Shown here: piece by piece, positions 7,008 to 9,635 of the stretch
How positions within the stretch are numbered: the stretch's first letter is position 1
How the letters are laid out: each line of letters starts with the position of its first letter
Source of the DNA: Opitutales bacterium
Lineage (GTDB): Bacteria > Verrucomicrobiota > Verrucomicrobiia > Opitutales > Opitutaceae
Length of the DNA stretch: 9,635 nucleotides
Assembly: GCA_021772595.1 (NCBI GenBank)
Contig: JAJFLS010000647.1
Span: 1 to 9,635, forward strand
Reading direction: 5' to 3'
Program-made: the position numbers and the translations under genes
Notes under the pieces: model-generated
The model's database searches: none
What the model was told of the DNA's origin: nothing
Seen by the model: the letters and a program-made list of their open reading frames with translations, nothing else

Positions 7008-8586
7008 TTAAAACTGATTGTCTCCGAACGATTTTCGTTTCGTTCGAATGAGTCGAATGGGTTTGGTTCCGAGATTGGCGCTTTTTCTGGGGGACTTGAG
7101 GTCGTCCCGACTAATTCCTGGAAGACGCGCACTGTTTCTTTGAGCGAGCTCACTTGTGAGTTGAGATCTTCGGAATCCTTAGCTCGATCGGCTGATTGCG
7201 ATGCGTTGGCTTGGATTGATCGGTCGATCTCGCTCACAGAGGAGGTGACTTGCTGGATGCCTTGGCTTTGTTCTTGCGAGGCTTCGTTTATGGAGCCGAC
7301 GAGTGTATCCATTTCTTTGGCATTGTTGGCAATCTCTTCTAGGCGTTGGGCGACTTTGGAACTGATGGCGACTCCCGCTTGGCTCTTGTTTATCGAGTCT
7401 TCAATTTTCTGAGTCGTCTCCTGGGCGGCTTCGGCGCTGCGCTGGGCTAAGCTGCGAACTTCGTCTGCGACTACGGCGAATCCGGCTCCGGCTTCGCCTG
7501 CTCGCGCGGCTTCGACGGCTGCATTCAAAGCGAGGATATTCGTTTGGAAGGCGATTTCGTCGATTGTTTTATAATCTTAGAGATGTTGTCTCCGGCGTCT
7601 TTTATCTCGTTCATGGCCTCTGCCATTTCGTGAGTTTCGGCGGTCCCTAAGTCGACTGACTTGCGCGTTTGGGCTGCGAATTCTTTCGCTCGCTGCGCAT
7701 GTTCCACATTGTTTTGGGTCATGCTGGAAATCTCTTCTAGAGAAGCGCTGGTTTCCTCGACGGAGGCGGCTTGTTCGCTGGCCGAATTGGCGAGCTGCCG
7801 GCTTGAAGCGAGCACGGATTTTGAGGTTTCAGTCAGTTGGTCGCCGACGTCGTTGATGGTGTCGAGTGTATCGCCAACGGATCTGCGTATCCAGTAGTAG
7901 ATTCCGAGAGACGCAGATACGAATATGACAAATAGAATGCCGATGGTCCAAGACGCGAGGGATCGACCGGTGGCTAACTGTTTATCGATAGGCGAGACTA
8001 CTTCGAGCACGCCTCGCACATCGTTCAGCTGCCAGTTTGATTTTGGGGTGTCCGCCCGGGAATTGTGACAGTCGACACAGGCCTGACTTACGAGCACGTC
8101 GGCGATCGCGTATCTGAGGCTTTCTTTCCCGTTATAGACTTCTGATCGGATAAACGCTTCTGTCGGATTGGCCTTCAAATGGCGGGGCGCGTCGATGGCG
8201 AATTCGTCGAGCTTGCGATTTTTGCGGATCGGGAATGGGAATTCGCTGTAGAGCTTCAATTGAGTTTGGTTGCCGTTTTTGGCGAACTGCTGGCTGAAAT
8301 CGTGGATCAGAGTCGCGGGAAGCGGAATGCTGTCGGTTTCCGATTGATGGTTGTAGGAGATCTTCAAATCGGATCGCCCTTTCACTTTCGCGACGACATT
8401 GGCTGTGTATTAGCCTCTCAAAGTCTTGAACTGGGAAATGGTTTCCGCAGCCGAGATCTTGCTGGATTCGACGACGCTATTGTTGGTCTTGATTATGATC
8501 AAGATCGCTAGACCTATGAGTCCCACTGTGAATAGTGAGCCGATAAGGACTAGCATCTTTTTGATGCTGAGCCTGTTTGATTTCAT
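7004..8586 (-). pseudogene. methyl-accepting chemotaxis protein with DUF3365 heme c sensor domain, broken by a stop codon and a frameshift
   Basis: If repaired, this gene would encode about 527 residues. A first span (about 11-33) is followed by a periplasmic DUF3365/Tll0287-like domain with IPLPATLIHDFS and CVDCH (bases 8065-8079), a c-type heme motif. A second span lies near 210-233. A helical cytoplasmic arm (SEQAASVEETSASLEEIS) leads to the conserved signalling tip IAFQTNILALNAAVEAARAG. No HAMP domain is evident. Two lesions interrupt it. Codon 59 is TAA (bases 8410-8412) where the family has the first Tyr of RGYYT. One A is missing from the A-run at 7567-7570, so the frame shifts just before the tip. 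The rest of the sequence still matches the family, so inactivation looks recent. Coding fragments after the lesions are 7525-8385 and 7004-7528. Sequencing error could explain the homopolymer deletion, but less easily the nonsense codon. Confidence 0.85.
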
Positions 8587-8628
8587 GATTGGGGATATGG
8601 GGGCCGAAGTGTTGAGTTAACCTGTCTC

Positions 8629-8655
8629 TCATCGGATCATTATAAGAGAAGTTTA
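8629..8655 (-). promoter_or_regulatory. sigma-28 (FliA)-like promoter for the chemoreceptor, overlapping a TATAAT box
   Basis: Read on the minus strand, TAAA (8652-8655) is followed by exactly 15 bases and then TCCGATGA (8629-8636). The flagellar sigma factor consensus is TAAA-N15-GCCGATAA, so six of eight -10 positions match. The start codon at 8586 is 43 bases downstream. A perfect TATAAT lies inside the spacer (8639-8644), but no TTGACA-like -35 is at the right distance. Chemoreceptor genes are commonly sigma-28 dependent. The match is seen directly; its use is inferred. Confidence 0.5.
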
Positions 8656-8755
8656 GGGGATGCATCCTAATCCATTTAGGTGCACGAACTGTCCTTGAGC
8701 ATGATAATATTACCTAGGCTTAGTCGTTCTTCCAGGGGCTAGGCTCTAGAATTGA

Positions 8756-8787
8756 AAAGCCCTCCTGCTAACCAGCAGGAGGGCTTT
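8756..8787 (-). terminator. perfect 14-bp hairpin, terminator for leftward transcription
   Basis: AAAGCCCTCCTGCT (8756-8769) and AGCAGGAGGGCTTT (8774-8787) pair without mismatch around AACC. On the minus strand the stem ends in GGGCTTTTC, a short U-tract. It stands 264 bases beyond the stop of the right-hand chemoreceptor and about 100 bases before the promoter of the left-hand one, so it separates the two transcription units. No + strand gene precedes it, so leftward use is favoured, although the stem is symmetric enough to work both ways. Confidence 0.8.
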
Positions 8788-8873
8788 AAAGCGGGAAAAC
8801 GATGGCGAAAATTTTATCGCCTCGCTTCATTCTCGCTCGAATCGGCAAAGGGGCTCGGAAGAAAATCAGTGCT

Positions 8874-9110
8874 TTATATTGGGTTCGATGGTGAAGACGG
8901 TTTTGTCCACTCCGCCGTAACGGCGCGTTCTTGCTTGGACTTGGCAGTGTAAATCTTCAGATGGAGATCGTCGAGGGTTGGGTAGATCATTTGGTTAACG
9001 CTCTGACGGTCGAATTGAGCTAGCCGTCGTCCTGAGGGTTTAGATTGCGGATCAGTTTGTTTGAGTCTCGTGTATGGTGTCTCGAAGTCGATTGGCATTG
9101 TCGTTTTCAT
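8874..9110 (-). CDS. doubtful 78-residue ORF overlapping the 3' end of the right-hand chemoreceptor
   Basis: This minus-strand frame starts inside the last codons of the chemoreceptor (possible ATGs at 9110 and 9098) and ends at a TAA (8874-8876). Residues 40-63 (QMIYPTLDDLHLKIYTAKSK onward) have coding-like composition, with C or G at most third positions. After about base 8935 a neighbouring frame looks better (YGGVDKTVFTIEPNIKH, stop at 8866-8868). The whole may therefore be a frameshifted remnant rather than an intact gene. There is no ribosome binding site and no recognised family. It lies before the terminator on the same transcript as the chemoreceptor, so it would be co-transcribed. 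A chance open frame is a real alternative. Confidence 0.25.
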   Translation of the reverse strand: MKTTMPIDFETPYTRLKQTDPQSKPSGRRLAQFDRQSVNQMIYPTLDDLHLKIYTAKSKQERAVTAEWTKPSSPSNPI

Positions 9111-9635
9111 TTCGAAAACTTGAGGGTTCTTCCCAATCGACGAAAGCACCGTCAGGTGTATTGCTCGAGGATTTCGGTTCATGAATTGGCGATTCGTTCG
9201 AAGGTTGCTTGGATTCGTATCCGACGAGCTGACGGAGTTCGGCCGTGGCTTTTAGCATAGCGGTGGCCTGGAAGCTTAGTTCCCTTGAGGCGGCGGCGGT
9301 TTCCTCGGAGCTGCCTGCGTTGCCTTGCGTGATTGTGTCCATTTGCGTGACAGCGATGTTAACCTGGCTGATGCTCTGGGTCTGCTCGTTGGAGGAATCG
9401 GCGATCTCGACGACCAGCGTATCCATCTTTCGGGCGCGCTCGACGATCAGTTGGAGCGATTCAGCGACTTTGGCGGAGATGCTAACCCCGTGCTCGCTCT
9501 TGCTGACCGAGTCTTCAATCTTGGAGGCGGTTTCCTTGGCGGAATGCGCAGAGCGCTGGGCGAGATTGCGGACTTCCTCGGCGACGACGGCGAAACCGGC
9601 ACCGGCCTCGCCTGCTCGGGCGGCCTCGACGGCGG
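9052..9635 (-). CDS. methyl-accepting chemotaxis protein, C-terminal part (5' end outside window)
   Basis: The frame is open from the window edge to a TGA at 9052-9054. It begins in the signalling tip (AVEAARAGEAGAGFAVVAEE VRNLAQRSA), the part that contacts CheW and CheA. It continues down the second coiled-coil arm with methylation-type Glu/Gln pairs (GSSEETAAASRELS) to TAELRQLVGYES, then a polar tail of about 50 residues. Sensor and membrane parts lie outside the window. The visible arm is clearly paralogous to the broken neighbour (shared EEVR/DEVR-LAQRSA, KIEDS, KMDTLV/EMDTLV, LRQLVG/FQELVG) but has no lesion. The tail contains DWEEP, which lacks the final aromatic residue of a CheR-docking pentapeptide. 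The gene probably ends at the hairpin at 8756-8787. Confidence 0.93.
   Translation of the reverse strand, partial: AVEAARAGEAGAGFAVVAEEVRNLAQRSAHSAKETASKIEDSVSKSEHGVSISAKVAESLQLIVERARKMDTLVVEIADSSNEQTQSISQVNIAVTQMDTITQGNAGSSEETAAASRELSFQATAMLKATAELRQLVGYESKQPSNESPIHEPKSSSNTPDGAFVDWEEPSSFRNENDNANRLRDTIHETQTN

Larger units (their letters stand above)
8587..9051. other. 465-base spacer between the two chemoreceptor genes
   Basis: The left third (8587-8755) holds the sigma-28-like promoter and a 10-bp palindrome GGATGCATCC (8658-8667) directly behind its -35 element. It also has a direct repeat CTAGGCT (8714-8720, 8740-8746). The strong hairpin follows at 8756-8787. The rest (8788-9051) is transcribed territory between the right-hand chemoreceptor stop and the terminator. 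It contains a doubtful minus-strand reading frame and a 13-base odd palindrome CGCCGTAACGGCG (8913-8925). No RNA gene was recognised. Confidence 0.6.

Noticed and set aside
7567..7570. Programmed -1 frameshift as an explanation for the chemoreceptor frame break
   Set aside because: The run of four A's allows re-pairing only in the A site (AAA) and not the P site (AUA), no stimulatory structure is obvious, and a separate nonsense codon upstream already ends the protein.
8410..8412. Stop-codon recoding of TAA in the chemoreceptor
   Set aside because: TAA serves as a normal stop elsewhere in the window, and no recoding signal is visible.
8658..8667. Palindrome GGATGCATCC next to the sigma-28-like -35 element
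   Set aside because: It is only ten bases, occurs once in what I read, and has no known factor attached; noted but not called an operator.
8802..8894. 30-codon + strand ORF (MAKILSPRFILARIGKG...) just after the strong hairpin
   Set aside because: It has no convincing promoter or ribosome binding site and overlaps the minus-strand coding-like stretch; a chance ORF is more likely.
9140..9154. DWEEP in the tail of the right-hand chemoreceptor as a CheR-docking pentapeptide
   Set aside because: The motif needs a terminal aromatic residue and usually ends the protein; here it ends in Pro and over 20 residues follow.

Overview
The window reads as a flagellated, respiring Gram-negative bacterium. 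It has a cbb3-type oxidase locus, a Fe-S type Rrf2 regulator and membrane chemoreceptors. The gene order and protein style would fit a marine Verrucomicrobiota member (Opitutales/Pelagicoccus-like), but that assignment is an impression from memory, not a computed result.

Left part (1-5121, + strand): the 3' end of a cytochrome cbb3 oxidase and maturation operon. It holds the tail of ccoP (heme c subunit), then ccoG (polyferredoxin-like copper/redox assembly factor). Next comes an easily missed 50-residue single-span membrane protein, then a TauE/SafE-like (DsbD_2 type) membrane protein, then ccoI (copper P1B-type ATPase). From ccoG to ccoI the genes are locked together: an 8-base overlap, a 4-base ATGA overlap, then a 5-base gap. 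A 10-bp stem-loop lies just after ccoI. No ccoS and no full-length ccoH is visible. The 50-residue protein sits exactly where ccoH usually is.

Middle (5122-7007, + strand): a 224-base spacer with two dyads leads to an Rrf2-family regulator that has three cysteines suited to an Fe-S cluster. An intrinsic terminator follows, then a PLP-dependent alanine/serine-glyoxylate-type aminotransferase.

Right part (7004-9635, - strand): two neighbouring methyl-accepting chemotaxis protein genes. The nearer one has a periplasmic DUF3365 (Tll0287-like) domain with a CXXCH heme c motif. It is broken twice, by a TAA stop at codon 59 and by a one-base deletion at the start of the signalling tip. It still has a good sigma-28-like promoter. 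The other receptor is cut by the window edge and appears intact in the visible part. Between them lie a very strong 14-bp hairpin terminator and a coding-like stretch of uncertain status.

The common thread is electron transfer and redox or oxygen sensing: an oxidase with its copper and heme assembly factors, a probable Fe-S sensing repressor, and a heme c chemoreceptor. The functional link between the left and right halves is inference from proximity.
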